Numbered from the stretch's first letter, positions 42,115 through 51,873 are shown. The stretch is DNA of 64,000 nt from UMGS1889 sp900556055 (GCA_902463265.1 CABQEV010000006.1:80041-144040), one strand, 5' to 3'. Numbers and translations: made by a program. Notes: generated from the letters alone by a model not told the origin.

Positions 42115-43059
42115 CTATTTTTTCCGCATATACTCAAAGAATTTCTCCGCAGCCCTTGAAGGTTCCGGCGTTTTAAGTGCCGCAAACACTACCTCACGCT
42201 TCCTGATCGGCTTTTCAAGCGGCACTTCGACCACCTCGCCCGACCGCAGCATCTCATCGGCAAACTCTCTGATCGCACTGCCTATTCCGAGTCCCGTGCG
42301 GGCAAAATCCATCAGCAGGTCAATTGAGCTTACCTCGATTATATGGCTGGGCGAAATTCCGTTTTCCGCAAAATATCTGTCGATATGCTGCCTTGTGAGA
42401 TTGTCGGAATCAAGGAGCATCACATTCGCCGCGGCAAAAAGATTTCTCTCCTTCTCCGCACCGCTGTTCCCGCCAATGCCGTCCCTCAGTTCAAGATTTT
42501 CCAGGTATGCTCCCGAAGCGATGAAAATATCCTCTATCTCGCCGAGTGAGATTATCTCCATTCCCGAAGTGTCCTCGGGTCTGACCATAAGTGCGATGTC
42601 GATCTGCCTGTTCCTGAGAAGCTTCAGAGTCTGCGCCGATGAACAGCACTCTATGGATATGTTTATATGCGGATTTTCATGGACAAATCCGTTCAGAAAA
42701 GGCAGCAGCATATATTTGCAGAAGGCCGCACTCGCACCTATTTTCAGCTGACCTATACCAAGCTCATTTATGCGGCGTATCTTCTCCTCGCCCGCCTCCA
42801 GCAGACCGAATGCCGACTTCACCTGCTCATACAGAACACGTCCCTCATATGTCAGCGAAACGCCCTTTCCCGTCCTGTCAAAAAGGCGTGTGCCGAGCGT
42901 GCTTTCAAGCTGTGATACGGATTTCGATACCGCTGGCTGGCTGATGTAAAGCTGCTCCGATGCCGCCGAGATGCTGCCCGTTTCCGCCGCAGCAAGAAAT
43001 ATCCTGTATGAATTCAGCCCTGCCGTCAGCATCGGGATATGACTGTTTTCCGTTTTCAT
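42115..43059 (-). CDS. LysR-family transcriptional regulator (next to leuCDB)
   Basis: A 314-residue LTTR: winged helix-turn-helix at residues about 15-45 (GSISAASEQLYISQPAVSKSVSQLESTLGTRLF) and a C-terminal effector domain. GGAGG five bases before the ATG at 43059 fixes the start, well inside a longer frame. It is divergent from leuC by 129 bases and so a natural candidate for leu control (LTTRs commonly act on adjacent divergent genes), but the effector is unknown. Confidence 0.9.
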   Translation of the reverse strand: MKTENSHIPMLTAGLNSYRIFLAAAETGSISAASEQLYISQPAVSKSVSQLESTLGTRLFDRTGKGVSLTYEGRVLYEQVKSAFGLLEAGEEKIRRINELGIGQLKIGASAAFCKYMLLPFLNGFVHENPHINISIECCSSAQTLKLLRNRQIDIALMVRPEDTSGMEIISLGEIEDIFIASGAYLENLELRDGIGGNSGAEKERNLFAAANVMLLDSDNLTRQHIDRYFAENGISPSHIIEVSSIDLLMDFARTGLGIGSAIREFADEMLRSGEVVEVPLEKPIRKREVVFAALKTPEPSRAAEKFFEYMRKK

Positions 43060-43119
43060 AATGTCCTCCCGCTCCTTTCTGCATAACTGCGGGTTATATA
43101 ATATATTCATAATATGTAT

Positions 43120-43148
43120 TTGAATTATATCACAGAATATGCTATAAT
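43120..43148 (+). promoter_or_regulatory. Promoter of the leuC operon
   Basis: TTGAAT (43120-43125) and TATAAT (43143-43148), 17 bases apart. AT-rich ATAATATATTCATAATAT upstream could hold an LTTR site. Confidence 0.75.
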
Positions 43149-43188
43149 GCAAGTACATCATGAAAATTATTTCAAAGGAGTATATATT

Positions 43189-44451
43189 ATGGGAATGACT
43201 ATGACTCAGAAGATCCTCGCTGCTCATGCGGGACTCGACAGCGTTAAAGCAGGTCAGCTTATTAAATGTAAGCTGGATATGGTACTCGGAAATGACGTTA
43301 CTACGCCTGTTGCCGTTAAGGAATTTGAAAAAGCAGGCTTTGACAGCGTATTCAATAAGGATAAGATATCTATCGTTCTCGACCATTTTACGCCGAATAA
43401 GGATATCAAATCCGCAATGCAGTGTCAGATAAGCCGTGACTTTGCAGGCAAGTATGATATCAAGAATTATTTTGATACAGGAAGAGTCGGCATTGAACAC
43501 GCACTTCTCCCCGAACAGGGCATTGTTGCATCGGGCGACTGCATCATCGGCGCAGACAGCCACACATGTACATACGGCGCTCTCGGCGCATTCTCCACAG
43601 GTGTAGGCTCGACCGATATGGCTGCGGGCATGGCTACCGGAGAAGCTTGGTTCAAGGTTCCCTCCGCACTGAAATTCAACATCACAGGCAAGCTCAGCAA
43701 GTATGTAATGGGCAAGGACGTTATCCTACATATCATCGGCATGATCGGCGTTGACGGCGCACTTTACAAGTCTATGGAATTCTCGGGTGACGGACTGAAA
43801 AATCTTTCTATGGATGATCGTCTTTCCATGGCAAACATGGCTATTGAAGCAGGCGCAAAGAACGGTATTTTCGCTGTTGACGAGGTAACAAAGGAATATC
43901 AGAAGGGCAGAGTTCAGCGTGATTATAAGATCTACGAAGCAGATCCCGATGCTGAATATGATGCTGTTTACGATATTGATCTTTCCGAGATCAAGCCGAC
44001 AGTTGCATTCCCTCACCTTCCCGAAAACACACGCACATTCGATGATATCCCCGAGATAAAGATTGATCAGGTAGTTATCGGTTCATGCACAAACGGACGC
44101 ATGGAGGATCTCGAAGCCGCTGCTGAGATACTCAAGGGAAAGAAAGTTGCAAAGAACGTAAGATGCATTGTTATCCCCGCAACTCAGAAGATCTACCTCG
44201 AAGCAATGAAGAAGGGTCTGCTTGAAATATTCATCGAATCAGGCTGCGCAGTTTCTACTCCTACCTGCGGTCCCTGCCTCGGCGGACACATGGGCATCCT
44301 AGCAAAGGGCGAGCGTGCAGTTGCTACAACAAACAGAAACTTTGTAGGCCGTATGGGACACGTTGAATCGGAAGTTTACCTTGCATCTCCCGCAGTTGCA
44401 GCCGCTTCCGCAGTAACCGGAAAGATCTCACAGCCCTCCGAAATAATGTAA
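43189..44451 (+). CDS. leuC: 3-isopropylmalate dehydratase large subunit
   Basis: The 420-residue aconitase-family subunit isomerises 2- and 3-isopropylmalate in leucine synthesis. The [4Fe-4S] cysteines are in IGSCTNGR and in [30 protein letters not shown] is the aconitase signature. The short bacterial/archaeal form (about 420) is as expected. AAAGGAG precedes the ATG at 43189 by eight bases. First of leuC-Dabb-leuD-leuB; leuA is not in view. Confidence 0.97.
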   Translation: MGMTMTQKILAAHAGLDSVKAGQLIKCKLDMVLGNDVTTPVAVKEFEKAGFDSVFNKDKISIVLDHFTPNKDIKSAMQCQISRDFAGKYDIKNYFDTGRVGIEHALLPEQGIVASGDCIIGADSHTCTYGALGAFSTGVGSTDMAAGMATGEAWFKVPSALKFNITGKLSKYVMGKDVILHIIGMIGVDGALYKSMEFSGDGLKNLSMDDRLSMANMAIEAGAKNGIFAVDEVTKEYQKGRVQRDYKIYEADPDAEYDAVYDIDLSEIKPTVAFPHLPENTRTFDDIPEIKIDQVVIGSCTNGRMEDLEAAAEILKGKKVAKNVRCIVIPATQKIYLEAMKKGLLEIFIESGCAVSTPTCGPCLGGHMGILAKGERAVATTNRNFVGRMGHVESEVYLASPAVAAASAVTGKISQPSEIM

Positions 44452-44469
44452 CCGAAAGGATCGTTTGAT

Positions 44470-44769
44470 ATGGTAAAGCATATAATCATCTGGACACTGA
44501 AAACCGAATATTCCGACAGCGAAAAGCGTGCAGCAGCCGAAAAGATCAAGAGCGGTCTTGAAGGACTTGCAGGCAGGATCCCCGGAATGACCGATGTAAA
44601 GGTCAATATTGACATGCTCCCCTCTTCAAACGGAGATGTTATGCTCGACACAACATTTACCGACGAAGCAGCACTGAAAGCATATCAGGTCAACCCCGAT
44701 CACGTTGCCGTTGCAACATATGTCCGCTCTGTTGTATGCGACAGAAAATGCGTTGATTTTGAATGCTGA
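44470..44769 (+). CDS. Dabb-domain (stress-responsive alpha/beta barrel) protein
   Basis: The 99-residue protein starts MVKHIIIWTLKTEY and has LEGLAGRIPGMTDVKVNIDML and DHVAVATYVRSVVCDRKCVDFEC, matching the Dabb fold, a small ferredoxin-like dimeric barrel with unknown or enzymatic roles. It sits between leuC and leuD, 18 bases after one and 29 before the other, so it is co-transcribed with leucine synthesis genes. Confidence 0.75.
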   Translation: MVKHIIIWTLKTEYSDSEKRAAAEKIKSGLEGLAGRIPGMTDVKVNIDMLPSSNGDVMLDTTFTDEAALKAYQVNPDHVAVATYVRSVVCDRKCVDFEC

Positions 44770-44798
44770 TCATCTGATAGAAAGGATTGTTATATATA

Positions 44799-45281
44799 AT
44801 GAAAGCTTCAGGAACTGTACATAAATACGGAGATAACGTTGATACCGACGTTATCATTCCCGCAAGATATCTGAACACAGCCGATCACAAGGAGCTTGCC
44901 GCTCACTGCATGGAGGATATCGACCCCGATTTCGTCAAGAACGTAAAAGAGGGCGACATCATCGTTGCCAACATGAACTTCGGCTGCGGATCTTCCAGAG
45001 AACACGCTCCCATCGCTATCAAAGCAAGCGGCGTTTCATGTGTTATTGCATCTACATTCGCAAGAATTTTCTACCGCAATGCCATCAACATCGGTCTGCC
45101 TATCCTTGAATGCGACGAGGCTGCAAAGGACATCGAAAACGGCGATGAAGTTGAGGTCGATTTCGATACAGGTGTTATCACCGACAAGACAAAGGGAAAG
45201 ACCTACAAGGCTGAGCCGTTCCCCGATTTTATCAAGGATATAATCAATGCGGGCGGTCTGCTGAAGTCGCTCAAAAAGTAA
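44799..45281 (+). CDS. leuD: 3-isopropylmalate dehydratase small subunit
   Basis: The 160-residue swivel-domain partner of LeuC begins [25 protein letters not shown] and has [14 protein letters not shown], the hallmark of the small subunit. The frame opens at TTG 44787 but the normal N-terminus and AAAGGA place the start at the ATG 44799. Confidence 0.95.
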   Translation: MKASGTVHKYGDNVDTDVIIPARYLNTADHKELAAHCMEDIDPDFVKNVKEGDIIVANMNFGCGSSREHAPIAIKASGVSCVIASTFARIFYRNAINIGLPILECDEAAKDIENGDEVEVDFDTGVITDKTKGKTYKAEPFPDFIKDIINAGGLLKSLKK

Positions 45282-45300
45282 TTCTGAAAGGAAGATCACA

Positions 45301-46383
45301 ATGAATAAGAACATCGCAGTGATAAAGGGCGACGGGATCGGACCTGAGATCGTAACAGAAGCAATGAAGGTACTCGATAAGGTTGCTGAGAAATTCGGTC
45401 ATACTTTTACATACGATCAGCTGCTTATGGGCGGCTGTTCCATCGACGTTCACGGTGTTCCCCTGACCGATGAGACTATCGAACACGCAAAGGCTGCCGA
45501 TGCCGTACTTATGGGTTCTATCGGCGGAAACACATCTACATCTCCTTGGTATAAGCTGCCTCCCGAAAAGCGTCCCGAAGCAGGTCTGCTGAAGATAAGA
45601 AAAGCTCTGGGACTGTTTGCGAACCTCCGTCCCGCAGTGCTTTACAGCCAGCTGAGAGGTGCCTGCCCTCTTAAAGAAGAGATCAGCGCAAAGGGCTTTG
45701 ATATGATGATAATGCGTGAGCTGACAGGAGGACTTTACTTCGGCGCAAGAAAGACCGAGGAAGTTGACGGCGTTGTTACAGCGACCGACACGCTCACATA
45801 TTCCGAAAAAGAGATCAGAAGAATTGCCGTAAGAGCTTTTGACATTGCCATGAAGCGCAGAAAGAAAGTCACAAGCGTTGACAAGGCAAATGTCCTCGAT
45901 TCGTCAAGACTCTGGAGAAAGATCGTCAACGAGGTTTCTGCGGATTATCCCGAGGTAACTGTTGAGCATATGCTTGTTGACAACTGTGCGATGCAGCTTG
46001 TAAAGGATCCCGCACAGTTCGATGTTGTTCTGACAGAGAATATGTTCGGCGACATTCTTTCAGATGAAGCATCAATGGTAACAGGTTCTATCGGCATGCT
46101 CGCATCTGCAAGCCTTAACGAAACCAAGTTCGGACTTTATGAGCCCAGCGGCGGATCCGCTCCCGATATCGCAGGTCTGAACGTTGCAAATCCTATCGCT
46201 ACAATTCTTTCCGCAGCAATGATGCTCCGCTATTCCTTCGATATGGACAAGGAAGCTGATGCTGTTGAGAATGCAGTAAATAAGGTGCTTGATGAAAATT
46301 ACAGAACAGGCGATATCATGTCCGAGGGCATGAAAAAGGTTTCCTGCTCCGAAATGGGATCACTTATTGCTGACAGAATATAA
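45301..46383 (+). CDS. leuB: 3-isopropylmalate dehydrogenase
   Basis: The 360-residue enzyme makes 2-oxoisocaproate by NAD-dependent oxidative decarboxylation. Visible: [44 protein letters not shown], the substrate-binding [13 protein letters not shown] and the Mg-binding [21 protein letters not shown]. Length is normal. AAAGGA stands correctly before the ATG. Last gene of the leu operon, followed by a strong terminator. Confidence 0.97.
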   Translation: MNKNIAVIKGDGIGPEIVTEAMKVLDKVAEKFGHTFTYDQLLMGGCSIDVHGVPLTDETIEHAKAADAVLMGSIGGNTSTSPWYKLPPEKRPEAGLLKIRKALGLFANLRPAVLYSQLRGACPLKEEISAKGFDMMIMRELTGGLYFGARKTEEVDGVVTATDTLTYSEKEIRRIAVRAFDIAMKRRKKVTSVDKANVLDSSRLWRKIVNEVSADYPEVTVEHMLVDNCAMQLVKDPAQFDVVLTENMFGDILSDEASMVTGSIGMLASASLNETKFGLYEPSGGSAPDIAGLNVANPIATILSAAMMLRYSFDMDKEADAVENAVNKVLDENYRTGDIMSEGMKKVSCSEMGSLIADRI

Positions 46384-46397
46384 TATCCTGATTCCCT

Positions 46398-46427
46398 GCT
46401 GCCGTATGAAAATGCGGCAGCTTTTTT
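46398..46427 (+). terminator. Terminator of the leu operon
   Basis: GCTGCCG/CGGCAGC, a perfect 7-bp stem, followed by TTTTTT and further T-rich DNA. Confidence 0.88.
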
Positions 46428-46485
46428 GTTGCTTTTTTTCGGATAATATGCTATGATAGGTTTATGAAACATAAGGAGGGTTAAA

Positions 46486-47991
46486 ATGAAAAGACATTTT
46501 CAGGCAGCTTTCATAGCATGTGTCACGCTGATATCATGCGGCTGTTCACAAAGCGGCATTACAGAAGATCCGCAGACGGAAACCATTGCCGAAGCTGAAA
46601 CGATGACAGTTTCCGATACAGAAGCATCTGCTGTAACTGAACCGCAGACAGATTCATATATTGATGATAACGAACTTATCACAGAACACGGAAAAGAGCG
46701 CATCTCCGAAATTTGCGCAAATTATCCCGACAGCTATACAGGGCTTTTTGACTTCGACATGGACAGTATTCCCGAATTATATATCGTCCCCTCACCTGAC
46801 GGAAATGCTATTCCGCAGTGCAGTATTTATGATATTACAAGCGGCGAAAATATTGGCAATTTTACGGGTTATCCCGAAAACGGAACAACATTTTTCAGCT
46901 ATGGAAATGACTGTGTTTATGTTCACACATTCTGTGAGATCCCGAATATCAGCCGATACGAGGAGGTCACAAAGCTTACATTCAATGACGGAAAGCTGAT
47001 GGAATCACCGTATCTGAAATTATCGGCAGAAGCAGATAAAAACGGATTTATGAAATGTTCATATTTTAAAGATAATGAACTATCCAATAAAGAGACATAT
47101 GACGCTCGAATGCTCAATATATATACCCGTGACGAGATCTCTGTCTGCAATCTCGATGTAAGTGATATCAATGCGGATACGGTGTCGATCTATAATGATT
47201 ATATTTCCGAGAAGAACACTTTCGGATATACCGAGGACAGCGATATGTCATTCTTCATTTACCGTGATTTTGACGGTGACGGAACTTATGAAGCATTTGC
47301 TCAGAACGGTCCAGATGACCACGCCGTGTACTTTGTAAAGGATAAAAAGTCCGTGATGATACATGAGAATTACCCCGTTCTGCAGGTTTACATGATAGAC
47401 GATCTTTGTATCATGCAAATGCTTACAAACGGTATGCCGTGCATTATTTACGGCGTTTCCGACGGCGAACCGTATGAATCGGAATTGTCGGGGATCGGGA
47501 TATATCCCGAAAGATGGGAGCATAAAACAGGCGTGCTGACTGTAACAAACTCCGCATATGATACTACGGGAACGCTTGGCAATCGCTATGCCTACGGTGC
47601 TCATTCATTCAAGCCGTACTGGTTTTACGGCGAATATGACGAAACGGAAAACAGAACAGTTTATCATGAATACGGCGGCTCGCCCATCACCCGTGAAGAG
47701 CTTGAAAATATTGACGGATATGCGGAAATTTTCGCAGAAATTGACAGCATCGAAGGCAGTATTATCAAGGAAATTTACAGGCGCGGGAACGGCATTGTAA
47801 ACATTAATTATATGTCCCCCGAGGGCGTTCCCGATGTTTACACTAACCATTTTGTTACGATCCTCGCAAACGCAGATCTCACCCGACCGACCGTTATTTC
47901 CGAAAGGACAAAGGTAATTGACAAGGAATATGACGAGTTCGGAATATATCTTACTGCGCTGAATGACGAAATAGCCGTTTATCCCGAATAG
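46486..47991 (+). CDS. Putative lipoprotein with D-x-D-x-x-x-E motifs, unknown function
   Basis: A 501-residue product: signal peptide (MKRHFQAAFIACVTLISC) with a lipobox Cys at about 18 (LISC), an acidic Thr/Glu-rich linker, then a mostly beta body. Two segments, FDFDMDSIPELYIV and RDFDGDGTYEAFA, resemble calcium-binding repeats of FG-GAP type, and EITEY/YAYG elements recur. It would be exported and membrane-tethered. I cannot name a family with confidence. A GGAGG site precedes the ATG. Confidence 0.65.
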   Translation: MKRHFQAAFIACVTLISCGCSQSGITEDPQTETIAEAETMTVSDTEASAVTEPQTDSYIDDNELITEHGKERISEICANYPDSYTGLFDFDMDSIPELYIVPSPDGNAIPQCSIYDITSGENIGNFTGYPENGTTFFSYGNDCVYVHTFCEIPNISRYEEVTKLTFNDGKLMESPYLKLSAEADKNGFMKCSYFKDNELSNKETYDARMLNIYTRDEISVCNLDVSDINADTVSIYNDYISEKNTFGYTEDSDMSFFIYRDFDGDGTYEAFAQNGPDDHAVYFVKDKKSVMIHENYPVLQVYMIDDLCIMQMLTNGMPCIIYGVSDGEPYESELSGIGIYPERWEHKTGVLTVTNSAYDTTGTLGNRYAYGAHSFKPYWFYGEYDETENRTVYHEYGGSPITREELENIDGYAEIFAEIDSIEGSIIKEIYRRGNGIVNINYMSPEGVPDVYTNHFVTILANADLTRPTVISERTKVIDKEYDEFGIYLTALNDEIAVYPE

Positions 47992-48003
47992 TGACATTTT
48001 TCA

Positions 48004-48060
48004 CACCTCTGCATAGTATGTATGAGACGGTCTGTACCGTCCCCTATCTATGCAGAGGTG
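48004..48060 (+). promoter_or_regulatory. Hairpin that buries the ribosome site of the DUF3343 gene
   Basis: CACCTCTGCATAG (48004-48016) pairs perfectly over 13 bp with CTATGCAGAGGTG (48048-48060). Inside, GACGGT/ACCGTC forms a second helix. The 3' arm ends in GAGGTG, the ribosome site seven bases before the TTG start at 48068. It could also end transcripts of the upstream lipoprotein gene, since ATTTTATTTG follows. Confidence 0.7.
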
Positions 48061-48067
48061 ATTTTAT

Positions 48068-48286
48068 TTGAAGAACTACACTATTGCGCTTGCCTCCATT
48101 ACCTATGCAATGAAAGCGCAGGCGCTTCTCAGAGATGAGGGAATAAAAAGCGAAGTGATACGAACGCCCAAAAACCTTGCTTCAGGCTGCGGATACAGCG
48201 TCAGAGCATGGGGCGATATTGAAAATATAACCGCCGTTCTGAACAGCGGCGGCATAACATCACGGGGATTTATCGAGGGGCGCTGA
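48068..48286 (+). CDS. DUF3343 protein (putative Se/S carrier-like)
   Basis: A 72-residue protein, MKNYTIALASITYAMKAQALL then PKNLASGCGYSVRAWGD, the Cys-Gly pattern of DUF3343. Members in Clostridia occur beside a class V aminotransferase and selenium genes and are guessed to carry sulfur or selenium; no selD or yedF is in view. The start is TTG 48068 with GAGGTG seven bases before it. It ends one base before the desulfurase ATG, so translational coupling is likely. Confidence 0.75.
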   Translation: MKNYTIALASITYAMKAQALLRDEGIKSEVIRTPKNLASGCGYSVRAWGDIENITAVLNSGGITSRGFIEGR

Positions 48287-48287
48287 A

Positions 48288-49430
48288 ATGATAAATTTCG
48301 ATAATTCAGCGACCACTTTTCCAAAGCCAAGGTCCGTTAAGGCTGCGTCTGCCGCCGCTCTTGAAAAGTACGGCGGAAATCCCGGACGAGGAGGTCATGC
48401 GATATCGCTTGCTTCCGCAAATGCGGTTTTCAGAGCAAGGGAAAATATTGCGGATTTTTTCGGTGCATCTCCCGAAAATGTCGTTTTTACGCTTAACTGC
48501 ACACATGCTCTCAATCTTGCGATAAAGGGTGTGCTGAAGCCGGGAGATCATGTGATAATCTCATCATTCGAGCATAATTCGTCGGCACGTCCCGTTCATG
48601 CATTATCAAAATCGGGCGTGAAATACAGCATAGCTGAGGTATTCCCCGAAAGTGCGCTTACCGTCGAATCCTTCCGCTCACTGATACGCCCCGACACCAA
48701 GGCGATCGTATGCACGATAGGAAGCAATGTCACAGGACAGATAATGCCGTTTCTTGAGCTTGGAATGCTCGCCGAAAAGCACGGCTTATGCTTCATAGCA
48801 GACGGTGCGCAGGCTTGCGGAGTTATACCCGTAAAGCTCAGCGACGGCATCAATATTCTCTGCACCGCAGGCCATAAGGCACTGTACGGTCCGACGGGAA
48901 CGGGACTTCTCATATCCGACGGAAAGTTCCCGATAACCCCTATAATGGAGGGCGGAACGGGCAGTGCATCCATCGAGCTTGAACAGCCGGATTTCCTGCC
49001 TGACAGCCTTGAAAGCGGCACTGTCAACACAGCAGGTATAATCGCCCTGAATGCAGGCGTTGACTTTGTGAGAAAGCTTACGCTGAAAAAAATATTCACG
49101 CACGAAACTGCTCTTTGCCGACAGTTCATCTCAGGGATATCCGACCTTGACAACGTTATCATATACCGAGAACGGAACGCAAATTACCTGCCGATCGTGC
49201 TTTTCAACATCAAGGGAATTCCGTCTGACGAAACAGCATCAGCACTGAATGATATGGGGTTTGCTCTCAGAGGCGGTCTGCACTGCTCGGGACTTGCACA
49301 CAAAAGTCTCGGAACGCTTCCCAACGGCGGCGTAAGATTTGCACCATCGGTCATGAACAGCTCTGCGGAGGTCGCAAAGCTTGTTTCGGCTGTCAGAAAG
49401 CTTGCAGCGTCATATAATAAAAAGCATTAG
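48288..49430 (+). CDS. Cysteine desulfurase family aminotransferase (class V)
   Basis: A 380-residue PLP enzyme: INFDNSATTFPKP at the N-terminus, LNCTHALNLAIKGVL, GAQACGVIPV, and Lys in TAGHKALYGPTGTGLL as the Schiff base lysine. The catalytic-cysteine loop is probably GGLHCSGLAHKSLG near the C-terminus. It matches the stand-alone cysteine desulfurase family (recalled as TIGR01977) rather than IscS/SufS; it removes sulfur or selenium from cysteine or selenocysteine. Paired with DUF3343. Confidence 0.88.
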   Translation: MINFDNSATTFPKPRSVKAASAAALEKYGGNPGRGGHAISLASANAVFRARENIADFFGASPENVVFTLNCTHALNLAIKGVLKPGDHVIISSFEHNSSARPVHALSKSGVKYSIAEVFPESALTVESFRSLIRPDTKAIVCTIGSNVTGQIMPFLELGMLAEKHGLCFIADGAQACGVIPVKLSDGINILCTAGHKALYGPTGTGLLISDGKFPITPIMEGGTGSASIELEQPDFLPDSLESGTVNTAGIIALNAGVDFVRKLTLKKIFTHETALCRQFISGISDLDNVIIYRERNANYLPIVLFNIKGIPSDETASALNDMGFALRGGLHCSGLAHKSLGTLPNGGVRFAPSVMNSSAEVAKLVSAVRKLAASYNKKH

Positions 49431-49499
49431 AATTATGGAGAAGAAATCGCCGCAAAAGCTCCGATATATGCGGTTTTGCGGCGAGAGATTCCCATAATT
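49431..49499 (+). repeat. Long imperfect hairpin after the desulfurase gene
   Basis: AATTATGG (49431-49438) pairs with CCATAATT (49492-49499) and CGCCGCAAAA (49448-49457) with TTTTGCGGCG (49474-49483), interrupted by small internal loops. It starts right after the stop codon; there is no T-tract at once after it. Confidence 0.55.
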
Positions 49500-49522
49500 C
49501 AATGGGTTTTTAGTATTAATAT

Positions 49523-49555
49523 ACGGGGGATACATCATCGTGTCCCCCCGTTTTT
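49523..49555 (+). terminator. Terminator between the desulfurase gene and cdaA
   Basis: ACGGGGGA paired with TCCCCCCGT around an eight-base loop, followed by TTTTTATT. Confidence 0.85.
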
Positions 49556-49586
49556 ATTAAAATTCATTTACAATATCAAAATTGCC

Positions 49587-49614
49587 TTGAAATTATATAA
49601 AAATGTGGTATAAT
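49587..49614 (+). promoter_or_regulatory. Promoter of cdaA
   Basis: TTGAAA (49587-49592) and TATAAT (49609-49614), 16 bases apart. Confidence 0.72.
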
Positions 49615-49678
49615 AGTATGTAGCTGAGTTTTCAGCATAACTTTGTATTCTGTACATAAAAAGGAATGATAATGCCTG

Positions 49679-50551
49679 ATGGATAAAATACTGAGCTTCT
49701 GGGAAAATCTGAAAAACGTTACTGTCTCAATAACCCCCGTTGACGGTCTGGATATACTCGTTCTTACCGTCGTGATCTATGCTATAATAAAATGGATGCG
49801 TGAAACGCGCGCCGAACAGCTTGTAAAGGGAATAGTCCTGCTTACACTGGCTTATGTTATCGCATCTGCCTGCGGAATGAAATCTATATCCTTCCTGCTT
49901 AGCAAAACGTTCGATGTCGGTCTTATCGCACTTCTTGTCATGTTCCAGCCTGAACTGAGACGTGCCCTTGAAAAGGTCGGTCACACAAAGGTCGCAGGTC
50001 TCGGCGTGTTCCAGATAGGTTCGGATATGTCGGACGAAACAGCCGCAAAATGGAACACAGCGATCGAAGCGATATGCGATGCCTGCGAAGATCTCTCGGC
50101 AACTACAACAGGCGCACTTATAGTTATCGAACGCCAGACAAGGCTCGGCGAACAGATAGACACGGGAACTATCCTCAATGCACAGCCCAGCAAGGAGCTT
50201 TTCGGAAATATTTTCTACCCGAAAACTCCCCTGCATGACGGTGCTGTCATAATGCGTGACGGAATGATACTTGCTGCTGCCTGCTTCCTGCCCAAGCCGC
50301 AGAAGGAGGAGCTTATCAATAAGCAGCTCGGCTCACGTCACCGTGCAGCTATCGGAATGAGTGAAAATTCCGATGCAATAGTTGTCGTGGTTTCCGAAGA
50401 AACAGGCTGTATCTCAGTTGCCGAAAACGGCGTGCTGAACCGTCCGTTCACAAGAGATAGTCTGAAAAAGCTTCTGCGAACCAAACTTCTTCCCGAAAAG
50501 CCTCAGAATCATTCGGAAAAAAAGCTTAACTTCAGGAGGCTGTTCAAATGA
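49679..50551 (+). CDS. cdaA: Diadenylate cyclase CdaA
   Basis: A 290-residue membrane enzyme making c-di-AMP, which controls potassium, osmotic and wall balance. Three N-terminal helices (DGLDILVLTVVIYAIIKW and the two that follow) lead to the DAC domain with LHDGAVIMRDG and SRHRAAIGMSENSDA. The ATG at 49679 lies 13 bases after AAGGAA, an unusually long spacing, but no other in-frame start fits. Stop overlaps the cdaR start by four bases. Confidence 0.93.
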   Translation: MDKILSFWENLKNVTVSITPVDGLDILVLTVVIYAIIKWMRETRAEQLVKGIVLLTLAYVIASACGMKSISFLLSKTFDVGLIALLVMFQPELRRALEKVGHTKVAGLGVFQIGSDMSDETAAKWNTAIEAICDACEDLSATTTGALIVIERQTRLGEQIDTGTILNAQPSKELFGNIFYPKTPLHDGAVIMRDGMILAAACFLPKPQKEELINKQLGSRHRAAIGMSENSDAIVVVVSEETGCISVAENGVLNRPFTRDSLKKLLRTKLLPEKPQNHSEKKLNFRRLFK

Positions 50552-51867
50552 AAGATAAACTGAAACAGATCTGGATCTCCATCTCAAAATTCATGCAGCG
50601 GGATATCGCATATAAGATCGCATCTCTCGTTTTTGCGATAATCATATGGTATTTCGTTTCAATAACCGTTTACCCTACGATCAACAGAAATATCTACGGC
50701 GTAAAGGTAGATATCGACCTGACCGGAAGCTATGCGGAGTCGCTCGAACTTCAGCCGGTCTCGATCGGAACAGAGTCGATCAACGTCAATATCGAGGGCG
50801 ACCGTGCAAAGATATCCAGCCTGAAAGCGGAAGATCTTGTTGCATATGTAAATGTTGACAATGTTACATCCGCCCGCGAATATAAGCTCTCCGTCGAGGT
50901 AAAAAGCAAGGACGGCACCGATTTTGATGTAAAATCCATCGAACCGTCAACTGTTACGGTAAAATTTGATAAGATAATCACAAAAAGCTTTACAGTTGAA
51001 CCCGATGTTTCGTCGATAACAGTCGCTTCGGGATATTTCAAGGATCAGGTGTCCGTTACCCCGTCAACTATAAACATAACAGGTCCTCAGAACCGCATTG
51101 AAAACATAACCAACGTATACGCAAAAACCACAGTCAACAAGGAGATCGACTCATCATCGGAATTCCAGACAAGCGAAATAACGCTCTACAACAGTGCCAC
51201 AAATGCCGTTATTTCCAATGATAACGAGGATCTGACCTTTGACAAGACCGATTTCACGATCGTTGTTCCCGTTTACATCAAACAGACCGTTCCCCTTGAG
51301 GTCGAAATACAGAACGCTCCTTCGGGATTTGATGTCGATGCATTCAAAGAACAGCTCGTCATGAGCGAAACGGAGATCGAAATAGGCGCACCGTCGGAGA
51401 ATATCAAGGATATAAACAGCTTCGTTGTCGGCATGATAGATATGAGATATGTCGATATCGGCTCGGAATTCACGTTTGATATTATCCTCGGCGAGGGCTA
51501 CACAAATCTTTCGGGAATAGAATCCGTTACGGTAACATGCCCGAGCGACGGACTTGCAAAGAAGCTTATCAACCTCCAGTCCTCCGATTTCACGGTAATA
51601 AACGCACCTGCTCAGTATAACATAAAGCCGATAAATGCGGGATATTCCATCAACTTTATCGGCCCCGAGGAACAGCTTGCCGAGCTTTCAAAGCTTGATG
51701 TTGTCGCCGTACTCGACCTTATGCCTTACAGCATAACAGAGGGCATATTCTCCTGCCCCGTGCAGATATCCGTTCCGTCACACCCCGAGATCTGGTCAAT
51801 GGGAACCTTCAACATCTCACTTGAAGCATCCCTGAAAACCGTCACCGAGGAAACAGAAAGCGAGTAA
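50548..51867 (+). CDS. cdaR: CdaR (YbbR-domain) regulator of CdaA
   Basis: A 439-residue protein with one N-terminal membrane helix (KIASLVFAIIIWYFVSITVYP) and a string of YbbR-type beta domains (for example KSFTVEPDVSSITVASGYF and VTPSTINITGPQNRI) outside the cell, which modulates CdaA activity. An AGGAGG site precedes the ATG and the start overlaps cdaA. GlmM, the usual third gene, is not here. Confidence 0.92.
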   Translation: MKDKLKQIWISISKFMQRDIAYKIASLVFAIIIWYFVSITVYPTINRNIYGVKVDIDLTGSYAESLELQPVSIGTESINVNIEGDRAKISSLKAEDLVAYVNVDNVTSAREYKLSVEVKSKDGTDFDVKSIEPSTVTVKFDKIITKSFTVEPDVSSITVASGYFKDQVSVTPSTINITGPQNRIENITNVYAKTTVNKEIDSSSEFQTSEITLYNSATNAVISNDNEDLTFDKTDFTIVVPVYIKQTVPLEVEIQNAPSGFDVDAFKEQLVMSETEIEIGAPSENIKDINSFVVGMIDMRYVDIGSEFTFDIILGEGYTNLSGIESVTVTCPSDGLAKKLINLQSSDFTVINAPAQYNIKPINAGYSINFIGPEEQLAELSKLDVVAVLDLMPYSITEGIFSCPVQISVPSHPEIWSMGTFNISLEASLKTVTEETESE

Positions 51868-51873
51868 TAAAAT

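Noticed and set aside
42115..43563. A 482-residue version of the LysR regulator starting inside leuC
   Set aside because: The extra N-terminus overlaps the leuC gene and its promoter; a good ribosome site and normal LysR N-terminus are at 43059.
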